Positions 44,933 to 55,043 of a stretch of DNA of 64,000 nucleotides are shown here, piece after piece (position 1 is the first letter of the stretch; each line of letters opens with the position of its first letter). Origin of the DNA: Bradyrhizobium sp. CCGUVB1N3 (lineage in GTDB: Bacteria; Pseudomonadota; Alphaproteobacteria; Rhizobiales; Xanthobacteraceae); assembly GCF_024199925.1 (NCBI RefSeq), contig NZ_JANADR010000001.1, forward strand, positions 1,488,001-1,552,000, given 5' to 3'. A program made the translations under genes and the position numbers. The notes below the pieces were generated by a model that was given only the letters and a program-made list of their open reading frames with translations, had not been told where the DNA came from and made no database searches.

Positions 44933-44963
44933 ATTGGCGGGTGCCGAAGTGACGCCCGCCAAT
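44933..44963 (-). terminator. Hairpin after sulfatase 2
   Basis: ATTGGCGGG (44933-44941) and CCCGCCAAT (44955-44963) enclose a 13-nt loop, starting 14 bp after the sulfatase-2 stop on the minus strand. No T-run follows, so it may stabilise the mRNA end rather than terminate. Confidence 0.5.
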
Positions 44964-44976
44964 TCATACTGATCCA

Positions 44977-46743
44977 TTAGTCGCTACGTCCGGCAGTCTT
45001 GGCCTGCCTGACCTGCTGTATCACCTGTTCGAGGTTGTAGCTCGCCGGGTCCTGAAGCGGCGGGTACGCGATATAGCTCTCGAGTTCCTTCAGCCAGAGC
45101 GCCTGGCCGATGGGCAGCATGTTCCAGTCATAGACGTAGGCTGTAGAGGGGGATCCGATTACGCCACCCAGGCCCATGAGTGTCTTAAATTGTGAACCGA
45201 TCGAGGTCTCGAATGGGTCTCGCTTGATATTGACGACCTGGGCCCAGTGATAGGGAAGCGCTCCGGAAATAAAGCCCTCTGGGGCGTCGGAGACCATCGT
45301 GAAGTAGATCTTCCAGTTCTTGTAGCGGACCGCCGACGGATCCTTGCCCGAATAGTAGAAGAAGGTATCGCGCGCCGACTTTTCCGAACGGCCGGAAAGA
45401 TATTCGGTCTGATCGACGCCATCGAGCGTGGTCTTCACGATGCCGGGATATTGGCCGGCCTCGATGCGCTTCTTCAACGCGTCTCCCTTTGCACCGCCTC
45501 CGATGTTGACAAACGTGGGCAGCCAGTCGAGTGACGCGAAGATGTCATTCTTGATGGTGCCGGGCTTGATGACCCCCGGCCAGCGAACCAGCAGCGGAGC
45601 GCGCATGCCTCCTTCCCAGGTGCTCAGCTTGCCGCCCTTGAACGGAGTGGTGCCGCCGTCAGGAAAGCTGATGGTTTCGGCGCCGTTGTCGGTCGTGAAC
45701 ACGACGATCGTGTTGTCGAGCTGGCCCATGTCCTCCAGCTTCTTCAGCACATAGCCGACGTTGTCATCCAGCTGCTTCATGCCGGCCTCGTTGAGGCCCC
45801 AATCCTTGCCGCCCTGCTCACCGATCATGGCCGCGTACTTGTCATTCAATACGGTCGTGATGTGCATGCGTGCAGGATTGTACCAGACAAAGAAAGGCTT
45901 GCCCGTCGTCTTCGGATCGTTGCGATCGAGGAAGTCGATGACCTTGGACGAGATTTCCTCGTCGACTCCCTTCGACCGCTCAAGCGTCAGCGGGCCCTCG
46001 TCCCTGCATGTCGTGTTCTTGCCAGTGCCGTCGGAGGACTTGCACGCCAGGATGTTGCGCGGTGGCGTCAGGCAAACCGCCGTTTTTGGATCGACCGCGC
46101 CAGCGACCTCCGGCACTCCCGGAATCGGCGTATTCTTGCATGGCGGGGCAACCGTCTGCTGGGTGGGGGACTTGTTGATGTCCGGGAAGCTCACGCCCTG
46201 CATCGCGTCGAGGTGATACAAATAGCCCCAGTATTCCTGGAATCCGTGCGCGGTCGGCAGCGCGTCGGTGTGATCGCCGAGATGGTTCTTGCCGAACTCG
46301 CCGGTGTTGTAGCCGAGATCAAGCAGGAACCTAGCGAGCGCCGGGGTGCCGGGCCGCAGATAGGACGGGCTGCCCGGAAGTTGCGGAGGAATCATGCCGG
46401 TGCGCAGCGGATGCATGCCGGTGAAGAAGGCGTTGCGGCCAGCGGTGCAGCTCTGCTCGGCATAGTAGTGCGTGAATATAGCGCCTTCATTGCCGATGCG
46501 ATCGATGTTGGGCGTCTCGCCGACCATCAGGCCGCGATGGTAGATGCTCGGCTGGTAGAGGCCGATGTCGTCACCCATGATGAAGAGGATATTGGGCTTC
46601 TGTGGCGGTTGCTGTGCGGTTGCAGGCGTGCTGGCCGGCCCGGACAGCGACATCAACATCGTCGCGCCAAGCAACGAGGCACAGGACCGCTTGTGCAAAC
46701 CAGGCGTCATGCGTTGCTTGTCGGGCAATATGGAACTCAACAT
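44977..46743 (-). CDS. Arylsulfatase with a CxAxR-type modification motif
   Basis: A 588-residue sulfatase. The N-terminus has a leader-like hydrophobic stretch (about 22-45, SLLGATMLMSLSGPAST, ending ATAQ). The metal-binding start is NILFIMGDDIGLYQ. The modification motif is CTAGR at 99-103, with Ala where CSPTR-type enzymes have Pro, followed by NAFFTGMHPLRTG. The catalytic core continues with GDHTDALPTAHGF, FFVWYNPARMH and the divalent metal site VVFTTDNGAE. It starts 15 bp after the FGE stop, with GGAGG at seven bases, so FGE and sulfatase are one operon. Confidence 0.9.
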   Translation of the reverse strand: MLSSILPDKQRMTPGLHKRSCASLLGATMLMSLSGPASTPATAQQPPQKPNILFIMGDDIGLYQPSIYHRGLMVGETPNIDRIGNEGAIFTHYYAEQSCTAGRNAFFTGMHPLRTGMIPPQLPGSPSYLRPGTPALARFLLDLGYNTGEFGKNHLGDHTDALPTAHGFQEYWGYLYHLDAMQGVSFPDINKSPTQQTVAPPCKNTPIPGVPEVAGAVDPKTAVCLTPPRNILACKSSDGTGKNTTCRDEGPLTLERSKGVDEEISSKVIDFLDRNDPKTTGKPFFVWYNPARMHITTVLNDKYAAMIGEQGGKDWGLNEAGMKQLDDNVGYVLKKLEDMGQLDNTIVVFTTDNGAETISFPDGGTTPFKGGKLSTWEGGMRAPLLVRWPGVIKPGTIKNDIFASLDWLPTFVNIGGGAKGDALKKRIEAGQYPGIVKTTLDGVDQTEYLSGRSEKSARDTFFYYSGKDPSAVRYKNWKIYFTMVSDAPEGFISGALPYHWAQVVNIKRDPFETSIGSQFKTLMGLGGVIGSPSTAYVYDWNMLPIGQALWLKELESYIAYPPLQDPASYNLEQVIQQVRQAKTAGRSD

Positions 46744-46758
46744 GGTTACGCCTCCTGT

Positions 46759-47754
46759 CTATGATGCGTCGGAGGCTCCTCGCCTGACGCACCGAAAGCC
46801 GAGATGACTCGTGGAAGTATCGACTGGCTCCGCATGCCGCGCAGCCGGCCGGTAGCGTCGGCAGTAGTTCGGCGCGCACAAATGCGAGCCGCCTTTGATG
46901 ACCTTGCGTGGAATCTTGACGTTGGTCGTTCTTGGGTCGTAGCTATCGACTTCGCGGCCGCCGCGCGGATTCTCGGGAATGCAGCAGGCCTTTGGAGCGT
47001 CAGCTTCGTGCCGAGGCGAATACCAGTCTGACGTCCATTCCCAGACGTTGCCGATCATATCGTGCAGCCCGTATCCGTTCGGCGGAAATGCGGTGACCGG
47101 CGATGTCCGTTCGAATCCGTCGTCCCTGGTGTTTTGGCGCGGAAATTCGCCCTGCCAGGTGTTGGCCATGTGACGGCCCTCGGGCACAAATTCATCTCCC
47201 CATGCGAACTCGGCGCCGTCCAGGCCGCCGCGCGCCGCAAATTCCCATTCCGCTTCGGTCGGCAAATCCTTGCCAGCCCATTTTGCGTAGGCAACCACAT
47301 CACTGAAGGCCACATGCACGACGGGATGATCGTCCAGCCCACGGATATCGCTGCCCGGCCCGTTGGGATGCCGCCAGTCCGCGCCTTTGGCGAAGGTCCA
47401 CCACTGGCTGAAGTCCCGGAGATTGACCGGATAGGCGGGCGGCGAGAACAACAGGGAGCCCGCATAGACCATGTGCGGGAGCATTCCGGGATAGTCCTTT
47501 GGATCGGGCGTGATCTCGGCAACGGTGACGTGGCCGGTAGCCTTGGCGAACGCCTTGAATTGCCGGTTCGTCACTGGATGGCAATCCATCCAGAACGCAT
47601 CCACCGTGACGCGGTGGACCGGCGCTTCCTCCGGATAGTGCCGATCCGAACCCATGCGAAACGTGCCGCCCGGCACGTACAGCATCCCCTCACCTGCTGG
47701 ATGCTGGAACGATTGTCCGTAATCACGCGACGATTTCGTATCAGCCAGTTTCAT
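46759..47754 (-). CDS. Formylglycine-generating enzyme (SUMF1/FGE)
   Basis: A 331-residue cytoplasmic enzyme that oxidises the sulfatase active-site cysteine to C-alpha-formylglycine, using copper and O2. The FGE-sulfatase fold is clear: MLYVPGGTFRMGSDRHYPEEAP, HRVTVDAFWMDCHPVTNRQF, LPTEAEWEFAARGG, GNVWEWTSDWY and the catalytic pair C293 and C298 in GGSHLCAPNYCRRYRPAAR. No signal peptide is seen. GGAGG precedes the ATG. It is the first gene of the operon with sulfatase 2 and probably also matures sulfatase 1. An FNR/FixK-like palindrome lies 66 bp upstream. Confidence 0.93.
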   Translation of the reverse strand: MKLADTKSSRDYGQSFQHPAGEGMLYVPGGTFRMGSDRHYPEEAPVHRVTVDAFWMDCHPVTNRQFKAFAKATGHVTVAEITPDPKDYPGMLPHMVYAGSLLFSPPAYPVNLRDFSQWWTFAKGADWRHPNGPGSDIRGLDDHPVVHVAFSDVVAYAKWAGKDLPTEAEWEFAARGGLDGAEFAWGDEFVPEGRHMANTWQGEFPRQNTRDDGFERTSPVTAFPPNGYGLHDMIGNVWEWTSDWYSPRHEADAPKACCIPENPRGGREVDSYDPRTTNVKIPRKVIKGGSHLCAPNYCRRYRPAARHAEPVDTSTSHLGFRCVRRGASDAS

Positions 47755-47820
47755 GCCGACCTCCGGACCCGTGCGTCATTGGCCTGCGCTGCTACGGACA
47801 CGGAACGCCAGACTTCCCAG

Positions 47821-47834
47821 TTGATCTAGATCAA
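47821..47834 (-). promoter_or_regulatory. FNR/FixK-type box upstream of the FGE-sulfatase operon
   Basis: TTGATCTAGATCAA is identical to the box upstream of sulfatase 1 (29762-29775) and matches TTGAT-N4-ATCAA. It is 66 bp upstream of the FGE start, a distance compatible with activation from about -41. Confidence 0.7.
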
Positions 47835-47968
47835 TGGGGCCTGGTCGGGTCATTCACGATCGCGCTGGATCGCCAGCAAGCCCTGCCATGTCCGCTGCCC
47901 TTCGAAACCGAAGCAGATTCAGAACATTAGGACATCGCACCGGCAACCATCGGCTACTTTGCATGAGT

Positions 47969-47998
47969 TGTTTTTCGATAATTTTGATTGTCCGATCA
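47969..47998 (+). repeat. Partial copy of the CTACTTTGCATG dispersed repeat
   Basis: It begins GGCTACTTTGCATGAGTTG and continues TTTTTCGATAATTTTGATTG. It resembles the right part of the copies at 51209-51290 and 63880-63975 but lacks their GATTTGCCCGACGCGTCA block. Confidence 0.6.
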
Positions 47999-48296
47999 CA
48001 AAAGCCTCAGGCCGAACCCGATCTCATTCCTATTAGCGGCCCCGCGACCAACGCGATCCAGGCTCCGACACCGGAACCTCGAATCGTACGCGACGAACTC
48101 AGCGATTTTGATGGATCGGGATTCAGCGAGCTTGCCGGAAAGAAGGAGCAAGCACAAACATTCCGCCGGAGCGAAATCGCATGAACACGATCTGCCTCCG
48201 GCATTCCGTCACATTTTTGTTAATCAGAATTCGGCTTGTGCTGATCTACACCACGGTCCACGGCAGCTTCTCGGCTTAGCGACTGCTAGATACTGG

Positions 48297-48337
48297 ATCG
48301 TCCGCCCAAGTGCGCAATTGCGCACAAGGCGGACGAT
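48297..48337. repeat. 41-bp near-perfect inverted repeat downstream of nlpD
   Basis: The outer arms ATCGTCCGCC and GGCGGACGAT are separated by short bulges from the inner arms GTGCGCAA and TTGCGCAC, with no loop. It lies 50-90 bp after the nlpD stop on the minus strand. No T-run follows; it may be a transcript-end hairpin or a protein-binding site. Confidence 0.65.
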
Positions 48338-48386
48338 GACAGCGTGTTTGTGGTGGTTGCGTGCCCTACTTCGGGAAGCGTTCGCC

Positions 48387-49787
48387 TCACGCCCCGTTCA
48401 GGAATTGAAGCGGGTCAACCGGGTTTGATCCTTTGCGGATCTCGAAGTGGAGCTGCGGCGACGCCACCTCCCCGGATTGCCCCGACTTGGCAATAACCTG
48501 GCCGCGCTTGATGGAATCGCCGCGCTTCACCAACAGCTCACTCGCATGGGCATATGCGGTGACGTAGCCGTTGGAGTGCCGAACCAGGACCAAATTGCCG
48601 TAGCCTTTCAGCTCGTTGCCGGAATAGGCAACGACGCCGTCTTCAGCCGCCTTGACCGGCGTGCCTTCGGGCACCGCGAGATTGATGCCGTCATTGGACT
48701 TGCCGTTGGTCTTGGCGCCGTAGCTCGTGATCACCTTGCCGCGGACCGGCCAGCGGAAGGTCGGCAGCGCGCCGGTGGCGTCCGCGGCCTTCGCCGGCGT
48801 CTCGGCGGACTTCTCTTCGACGTTGGCGGTGGCTTGCGCCAGCCGCGCGCTCTGCACCGGTGCGGCAGCCGCGACCCTGGTGGCAGGCACGGTTGCGACC
48901 GCGGCAGGCTGCTGGACAACGGCGACGGGCGCTGCAGCCACCGCCACTGGGGCGGCCGGCGCGGCAACGGCCGCAGTCTTGCCGACTGGCACGGTCAGCT
49001 TGGTGCCGAGCTTGAGCTTGGCGGACGCATCGAGACCATTGGCGCGCGCGAGCTCGGCCACCGGAATATGGTTCTTGCGTGCGATGCTGGCGAGCGTGTC
49101 GCCACGATTGACGAAGTGGGTGCTGGGCGGCGCGCTGACGGCCACCATCGGCTTTGCTGCTTGTGCCGCGACCGGCGCTGCGGCAACCGGAGCCATGACC
49201 GGCGCAGGCGCTGCGGCGGTTGCCGCCGGATGCGGAATGATGATCTGCTGGCCGGGCGAGAGCGTGCGCGGACCCTTATAGCCGTTGGCGGCAAGGATCG
49301 CCTGCGGAGTAACGTGATAGCGCTTGGCGAGCACGTCGAGCGTGTCGCTGGTGCCGACGATGATCTTGGTTCCACCGGCGGGACGGGCCGCGGCAACCGA
49401 GCGCGGCGGCACGGTGCCGGTGGCTTCAAGATGCGGCTGGGCCGGCGGCGGCGCATAGGATCCCATGCCACGCCCGCCTCCGGCTACACCCCCGCCTCCT
49501 GCGACGGGATAGGTTTGCGGCGCGGCGACTGCCGGCGGCGGCAAAGGCTGAGACTGATAAGCGCCGGGCTGTGTCTGCGGCCGTGCATATTGCGGCAGCT
49601 CGCGCTGCGGCGGCGCCTGCTGCACCGTCCCGGTGGCGTCCTGGGAAGCAAAGGGGTTGGAGAAGTTGGATTGCGAAAGCCGCGACGACATATCGGCGCT
49701 GCATCCGGCGAAACCGAACGAGATCAGCGCCAGGACCGCGACGTGCGGTACGCGGCGCGAGTAAAGCAACTCGGCAAGAGCGGACAT
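48387..49787 (-). CDS. nlpD: NlpD-like lipoprotein: two LysM domains and a degenerate LytM domain
   Basis: A 466-residue outer-membrane lipoprotein. The lipobox is FGFAGC with Cys29. A Pro/Gln-rich region follows, then LysM 1 (about 140-185, VGTSDTLDVLAKRYHV), LysM 2 (about 222-268, VNRGDTLASIARKNHI) and a C-terminal M23/LytM domain (about 355-460). The first zinc ligand (HxGxD) is replaced by NDGIN, while the HFEI at the end remains. This is the non-catalytic NlpD/EnvC type, which activates peptidoglycan amidases at division. It follows pcm and surE, the classic gene neighbourhood. Confidence 0.9.
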   Translation of the reverse strand: MSALAELLYSRRVPHVAVLALISFGFAGCSADMSSRLSQSNFSNPFASQDATGTVQQAPPQRELPQYARPQTQPGAYQSQPLPPPAVAAPQTYPVAGGGGVAGGGRGMGSYAPPPAQPHLEATGTVPPRSVAAARPAGGTKIIVGTSDTLDVLAKRYHVTPQAILAANGYKGPRTLSPGQQIIIPHPAATAAAPAPVMAPVAAAPVAAQAAKPMVAVSAPPSTHFVNRGDTLASIARKNHIPVAELARANGLDASAKLKLGTKLTVPVGKTAAVAAPAAPVAVAAAPVAVVQQPAAVATVPATRVAAAAPVQSARLAQATANVEEKSAETPAKAADATGALPTFRWPVRGKVITSYGAKTNGKSNDGINLAVPEGTPVKAAEDGVVAYSGNELKGYGNLVLVRHSNGYVTAYAHASELLVKRGDSIKRGQVIAKSGQSGEVASPQLHFEIRKGSNPVDPLQFLNGA

Positions 49788-49897
49788 GGTTACTCACTCG
49801 TACGCAACTGAACTGGTCTTTTAAGTAAACACGCGCCGAGTAAATAACCGCTTAACCCTCCCAATAAGGTGTTGGCAGCACAGCCGATCCGGAATTT

Positions 49898-50548
49898 CTA
49901 CAGCTCGCGGGCCACGCCTGGCAGCGCCGGGACGAAGCGGACATCGACAAGTTCCCTGCGCTCGATCCCCGTCTCCGTGCGGGTCAGCCGGATCAGGGTC
50001 TGCACCCCCTGATGGGGGCCGACCGGCGCGATCAGGACGCCCCCGACCTCCAGTCGCGCGATCAGATTGTCCGGGATCTCTTCCATCGCGGCGGTAACGA
50101 TGATGCGGTCAAAGGGACCGATATTGGGGGGCAGATCGAGACCGTCCCCCAGCATCACCTCCACATTGTGACAGTCGATCTTTTCTAGCCGGGCGCGCGC
50201 CGTATCAGCGAGTTTTCGATAGCGCTCGACCGTCAGGACTTGCCCGGCGAGCCGCGACAGCACTGCGGCCTGGTAACCGGAGCCCGTACCGATCTCCAAC
50301 ACGCGATGCCGCTTCTGCAATTGAAGCTGCTCGGTCATGTAGGCGACGACGAAGGGCTGGCTGATGGTCTGCCCGCAGGCGATCGGCAACGCGCTATCGC
50401 GGTAGGCATCCTCCCGGTCCGCAGCCTCGACGAACAGATCGCGCGGCACCTCTTCCATGGTGCGCAGCACCGCCTGGTCACTAATGCCGCGACGTCGCAG
50501 CGTGAGCTGAAACATCATTTTTTCCGGCGGACGCTGATTGGTGGTCAT
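49898..50548 (-). CDS. pcm: Protein-L-isoaspartate O-methyltransferase
   Basis: A 216-residue SAM-dependent enzyme that repairs isoaspartyl residues in aged proteins. Characteristic blocks are [27 protein letters not shown] (with the AYxD and GQTISQP signatures), [15 protein letters not shown] for [24 protein letters not shown], and a tail ending RFVPALPG. It lies between surE and nlpD in the usual order, but a plus-strand receiver gene (50800-51159) now separates it from surE. Confidence 0.95.
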   Translation of the reverse strand: MTTNQRPPEKMMFQLTLRRRGISDQAVLRTMEEVPRDLFVEAADREDAYRDSALPIACGQTISQPFVVAYMTEQLQLQKRHRVLEIGTGSGYQAAVLSRLAGQVLTVERYRKLADTARARLEKIDCHNVEVMLGDGLDLPPNIGPFDRIIVTAAMEEIPDNLIARLEVGGVLIAPVGPHQGVQTLIRLTRTETGIERRELVDVRFVPALPGVAREL

Positions 50549-50799
50549 TGCTAATTTTTCGTCGTGTTTGCATCTCGGCCGGGTCGAACCTGCGGTGCAG
50601 TGCGACCTTCGTCGCAGCCGCAGGAATCTTGTTCCGGCTCAGGAACCCATGATAAACTTCTGCCACGGCATCTGACCACACAATCTGCTCTACGCGGAAT
50701 TGGTCGTGCCGACATTTCCAGATTGGGGTTTGTCCAAACGCTCGTTGCGTCGCATGGCTTTATCTGCGAACGTTTGATGGGAAGGGCAAGGACTGACGG

Positions 50800-51159
50800 A
50801 TGACTGCGGGCGGTTCTGTTTTCCTCGTCGAAGACGAGGTCATGATCAGGATGATGGTCGCAGACATGCTCGAAGAGCTTGGCTACAAGGTCGCGGCCGA
50901 GGCCGGCGACATTGCCGAAGCGATGCGGCTTGCACAGTCGACTGAATTCGATTTCGCCATCCTCGACGTCAACGTCAACGGCAAGGTGATCTCGCCGGTC
51001 GCCGACGTCATCAAGGCCAAGGGCCGGCCGTTCATCTTCGCCACCGGCTACGGCTCGTCCGGCCTGCCCGAGCAGTATCGCGACCGGCCGGCGCTGCAAA
51101 AGCCGTTTCAGCTCGACGCGCTCGGCAAGACCATCGAGTCAGCGCTACGCGGCGGCTAG
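50800..51159 (+). CDS. Single-domain response regulator
   Basis: A 119-residue receiver with no output domain. VFLVEDEVMIRMMV holds the acidic pair, the phospho-acceptor is D56 in FAILDVNVNGK, then FATGYGSSG and the lysine K101 in LQKPF. FATGYG in place of the canonical T/S-A pair is the form common in the FixJ-/Sma-like alphaproteobacterial single receivers. It is transcribed opposite to surE and pcm, which it splits. No kinase is adjacent; its partner could be any HisKA_2 or HWE kinase. Confidence 0.87.
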   Translation: MTAGGSVFLVEDEVMIRMMVADMLEELGYKVAAEAGDIAEAMRLAQSTEFDFAILDVNVNGKVISPVADVIKAKGRPFIFATGYGSSGLPEQYRDRPALQKPFQLDALGKTIESALRGG

Positions 51160-51208
51160 AGCCGATATGGCGTCGGCTATCCCACGTTCCGCGATGATGC
51201 ACTTATGC

Positions 51209-51290
51209 CGGTGATTTGCCCGACGCGTCAATAGAATTTCGTAAAATACGAAACCGCCACCAGGTAGCCCTCGGCTACTTTGCATGGGGT
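51209..51290 (+). repeat. Dispersed repeat, full copy
   Basis: The block TGATTTGCCCGACGCGTCA (51209-51227) is followed by CTACTTTGCATGGGGTTG and TTTTCG. The same two blocks in reverse complement occur at 63880-63975, and the second block alone at 47969. It lies between the receiver gene and surE. Confidence 0.7.
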
Positions 51291-51350
51291 TGTTTTCGAC
51301 CTTTTTGCTGGACGGCCCGCGAAGGCTCCAGGCCAAAGACCCACGCGTCC

Positions 51351-52118
51351 CTATTTCAGCGTCTCGCCGAGCGCCTGCGAGAAGGCCTCATCCGTGCGGT
51401 CGAGCCTGAGTGGCGTGACCGAGATGTAGCGCTCGCGCAGCGCGGCGAGGTCGGTGCCTTCGGCGGGCAGATCCATCATCGCGGTGCGCTCGAAGCCGAT
51501 CCAGAAATAGGGATTGCCGCGGCCGTCGCGGCGCTCGTCGACCCTGAGGAAGCCGAGATTGCGCTTGCCCTGCCGTGTCACGCGGATACCGAGAACCTCT
51601 TCCGGCGCGCAGGACGGGAAATTGACGTTGATCACGGTGTTTCTGGGCACACCGGCGGTGAGCACCTTGCGCACGATGTCGGGACCGAACTTGCGCGCGG
51701 TGTCCCACGGCGGACGCTCGCGCGTCTCGACGCTGAATTCCTGCGACAGCGCGAACGACGGCAGGCCCAGAATGGTGCCTTCCAGCGCGCCCGCGATGGT
51801 GCCGGAATAGACGACGTCCTCGGCGACGTTGCGGCCCTTGTTGACGCCGGACAGCACGACGTCGGGCATCGTCGCGCCCAGGATATGACGCGCGCCCATG
51901 ATGACGCAGTCGGTCGGCGTGCCCCTCACCGCGAAGTGGCGCGGACCGACCTCGCGCAGGCGCAAGGGATCGTTCAGCGACAGCGAATGCGAGACGCCGG
52001 ACTGGTCGAGCTCGGGCGCCACCACCCAGACATCGTCGGACAGGGCGCGCGCGATCTCCTCCACGACCTTGAGTCCGGGCGCGTGGATGCCGTCGTCATT
52101 GGTGCAGAGAATACGCAT
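51351..52118 (-). CDS. surE: 5'/3'-nucleotidase SurE
   Basis: A 255-residue metal-dependent survival phosphatase acting on nucleoside monophosphates. The acid pair is in [15 protein letters not shown], followed by [14 protein letters not shown] with the SGVSHS loop and [20 protein letters not shown]. The length is the family norm. In alphaproteobacteria it is typically in one cluster with serS, pcm and nlpD, as here. Confidence 0.95.
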   Translation of the reverse strand: MRILCTNDDGIHAPGLKVVEEIARALSDDVWVVAPELDQSGVSHSLSLNDPLRLREVGPRHFAVRGTPTDCVIMGARHILGATMPDVVLSGVNKGRNVAEDVVYSGTIAGALEGTILGLPSFALSQEFSVETRERPPWDTARKFGPDIVRKVLTAGVPRNTVINVNFPSCAPEEVLGIRVTRQGKRNLGFLRVDERRDGRGNPYFWIGFERTAMMDLPAEGTDLAALRERYISVTPLRLDRTDEAFSQALGETLK

Positions 52119-52235
52119 GCGTCAGATCGATTCCTCGGGTGCCGTGAGGAGGTCTTATCCGGCTATGACCGATCAGGCAAACCGGCGAAATTCGGGAGTT
52201 TCGGAGCTGTGCTGGAACTTGCCGCAGGTCTTCGC

Positions 52236-52613
52236 CTAGCGGCGGATGCGCCATTGCGGCAGGAAGCGCGCCAGCCGGCCCTCCGCTCGCAAGGCGAGCA
52301 CGACCGGAGGGGCAGGTTTCGGCGATGGGGCGACGGGTGCCGGCGCAGGCGGCAGCTCGATGGCCGCTTGCACCGGCGTTCGCGCCGGTTCCGGCGCCTG
52401 CGGATAGCGCGTGCGCGCCAGCGTCAAAGCCTTGTCAAAATCCTCGATATTGAGCCCGGGCTTGGCGCGCCGGCTTTGCACGAAATCGTCGTCCCAAAGC
52501 CGCGCGATCTCGATGTCGAGCACGCCGCGCAACCGCTGGTCGACCGCCTGGATGCCGAAGCCGGTCACCGCCCATTGTCTGCCGATCCAGAAGATGTCGC
52601 GGTGCAGGGCCAT
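52236..52613 (-). CDS. Hypothetical protein between serS and surE
   Basis: A 125-residue protein. An N-terminal half (MALHRDIFWIGRQWAVTGFGI, then AVDQRLRGVLDIEIARLWDDDF) is probably folded; the C-terminal part is Pro/Ala-rich (APAPVAPSPKPAPP) and ends in a basic tail. No known family is recognised. It lies in the operon order between serS and surE with an 82-bp upstream gap. The coding direction fits its neighbours, and the N-terminal composition argues that it is real. Confidence 0.6.
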   Translation of the reverse strand: MALHRDIFWIGRQWAVTGFGIQAVDQRLRGVLDIEIARLWDDDFVQSRRAKPGLNIEDFDKALTLARTRYPQAPEPARTPVQAAIELPPAPAPVAPSPKPAPPVVLALRAEGRLARFLPQWRIRR

Positions 52614-52695
52614 GAGCGGTCGCTGGAGAACTCGGAGGGCCGTCAGGATAACCGCCCGTCCGATCTCCGCAACCGTCTATCCCGGCAATGTCGCG

Positions 52696-54057
<1,362 letters not shown>

Positions 54058-54105
54058 TCAACATCGAATGTTGAAAGTTTACACTGGCGCTTCCCCTAGC
54101 ACAGC

Positions 54106-54207
54106 CGTCATCACCCGCGAAAGCGGGTGATCCAGTATTCCAGAGACGCCAGAGGCTAATAGCGGGGCCGCGGCGCACTTGATTCGCCGCTTTCGCGGGG
54201 AATGACG
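54106..54207. repeat. REPIN-like doublet between serS and tatC
   Basis: Two 21-bp inverted elements, CGTCATCACCCGCGAAAGCGG (54106-54126) and the reverse complement of CGTCATTCCCCGCGAAAGCGG (54187-54207), differ at two positions and flank about 60 bp. Each contains its own small hairpin (for example ATCACCCGC-GAAA-GCGGGTGAT). This is the architecture of mobilised REP doublets. Confidence 0.75.
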
Positions 54208-54233
54208 TCCGCGATTTTGGCGCTGTCGGAGGC

Positions 54234-55043
54234 CTACTCGGCCGGATTGGTGCTCGACGATGCGCCGCCGCTGGTGGCCTGCGAGGCGGCCGCCTTCTTC
54301 TCCACTATCGATACCGCGACGATCGAGCCCTCGTAGAGCGCCAGCAAGGGTATAGCGAGCGAGCACTGGCTCAGCACGTCAGGCGGGGTCAGGACGGCTG
54401 CGATGATGAAGGCGACGACGATGAAATAGCGCCGCTTCTCGCGCAGCATCTTCGACGTGATGATGCCGATGCGGCCGAGCAGCGTCAGGATCACCGGGAG
54501 CTGGAAGGCGATTCCGAAGGCGAAGATGAGCGACATCATCAGCGACAGATATTCGCCGACCTTGGGCAGGAGCTGAATCTGCGCGGTCTCGTCGCTGCCG
54601 CTCTGCTGCATGCCGAGCGAGAAGCGGATCAGCATCGGCAGGACGACGAAATAGACCAGCATCGCGCCCAGCACGAAGAAGAACGGGGTTGCGACCAGAT
54701 AGGGCAGAAACGCCTGCTTCTCGTGCTTGTAGAGGCCGGGCGCCACGAATTTGTAGATCTGAGTGGCGACGATCGGAAACGAGATGAAGCCGGCGCCGAA
54801 CAGCGCGAGCTTGAGCTGGGTGATGAAATATTCCAGCAGCGCCGTGTAGATGAACTTCGAATTCTCGGGCCCCGCGACCCACACGAACGGCCAGACCAGC
54901 ACGTTGTAGATCTGCTTGGCGAAGAAGAAGCAGAAGATGAACGCGATGCCAAAGCCGAGCAGCGCCTTGATCAGCCGCGAGCGCAGCTCGATCAAATGGT
55001 CCATCAACGGCGCCTTGCTGGCCTCGATGTCGGCGTCGCTCAT
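54234..55043 (-). CDS. tatC: Twin-arginine translocase subunit TatC
   Basis: A 269-residue membrane protein with six transmembrane helices. With TatB it forms the receptor for twin-arginine signal peptides. [19 protein letters not shown] at the N-terminus, FSLGMQQSG and [18 protein letters not shown] are typical. The C-terminus is Ala/Ser-rich. The start overlaps the tatB stop by ATGA. It belongs to the tatA-tatB-tatC run. Confidence 0.96.
   Translation of the reverse strand: MSDADIEASKAPLMDHLIELRSRLIKALLGFGIAFIFCFFFAKQIYNVLVWPFVWVAGPENSKFIYTALLEYFITQLKLALFGAGFISFPIVATQIYKFVAPGLYKHEKQAFLPYLVATPFFFVLGAMLVYFVVLPMLIRFSLGMQQSGSDETAQIQLLPKVGEYLSLMMSLIFAFGIAFQLPVILTLLGRIGIITSKMLREKRRYFIVVAFIIAAVLTPPDVLSQCSLAIPLLALYEGSIVAVSIVEKKAAASQATSGGASSSTNPAE

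Larger units (their letters stand above)
47755..48386. other. 632-bp intergenic region
   Basis: It holds the FixK-type box (47821-47834), a partial copy of a dispersed repeat (47969-47998), and a long inverted repeat (48297-48337). Short open frames on the plus strand lack ribosome-binding sites and recognisable content. Confidence 0.6.

Noticed and set aside
47834..48184. Plus-strand frames of about 115-146 codons between the FGE operon and nlpD
   Set aside because: No ribosome-binding site, no recognisable motif, and they run through a dispersed repeat copy.
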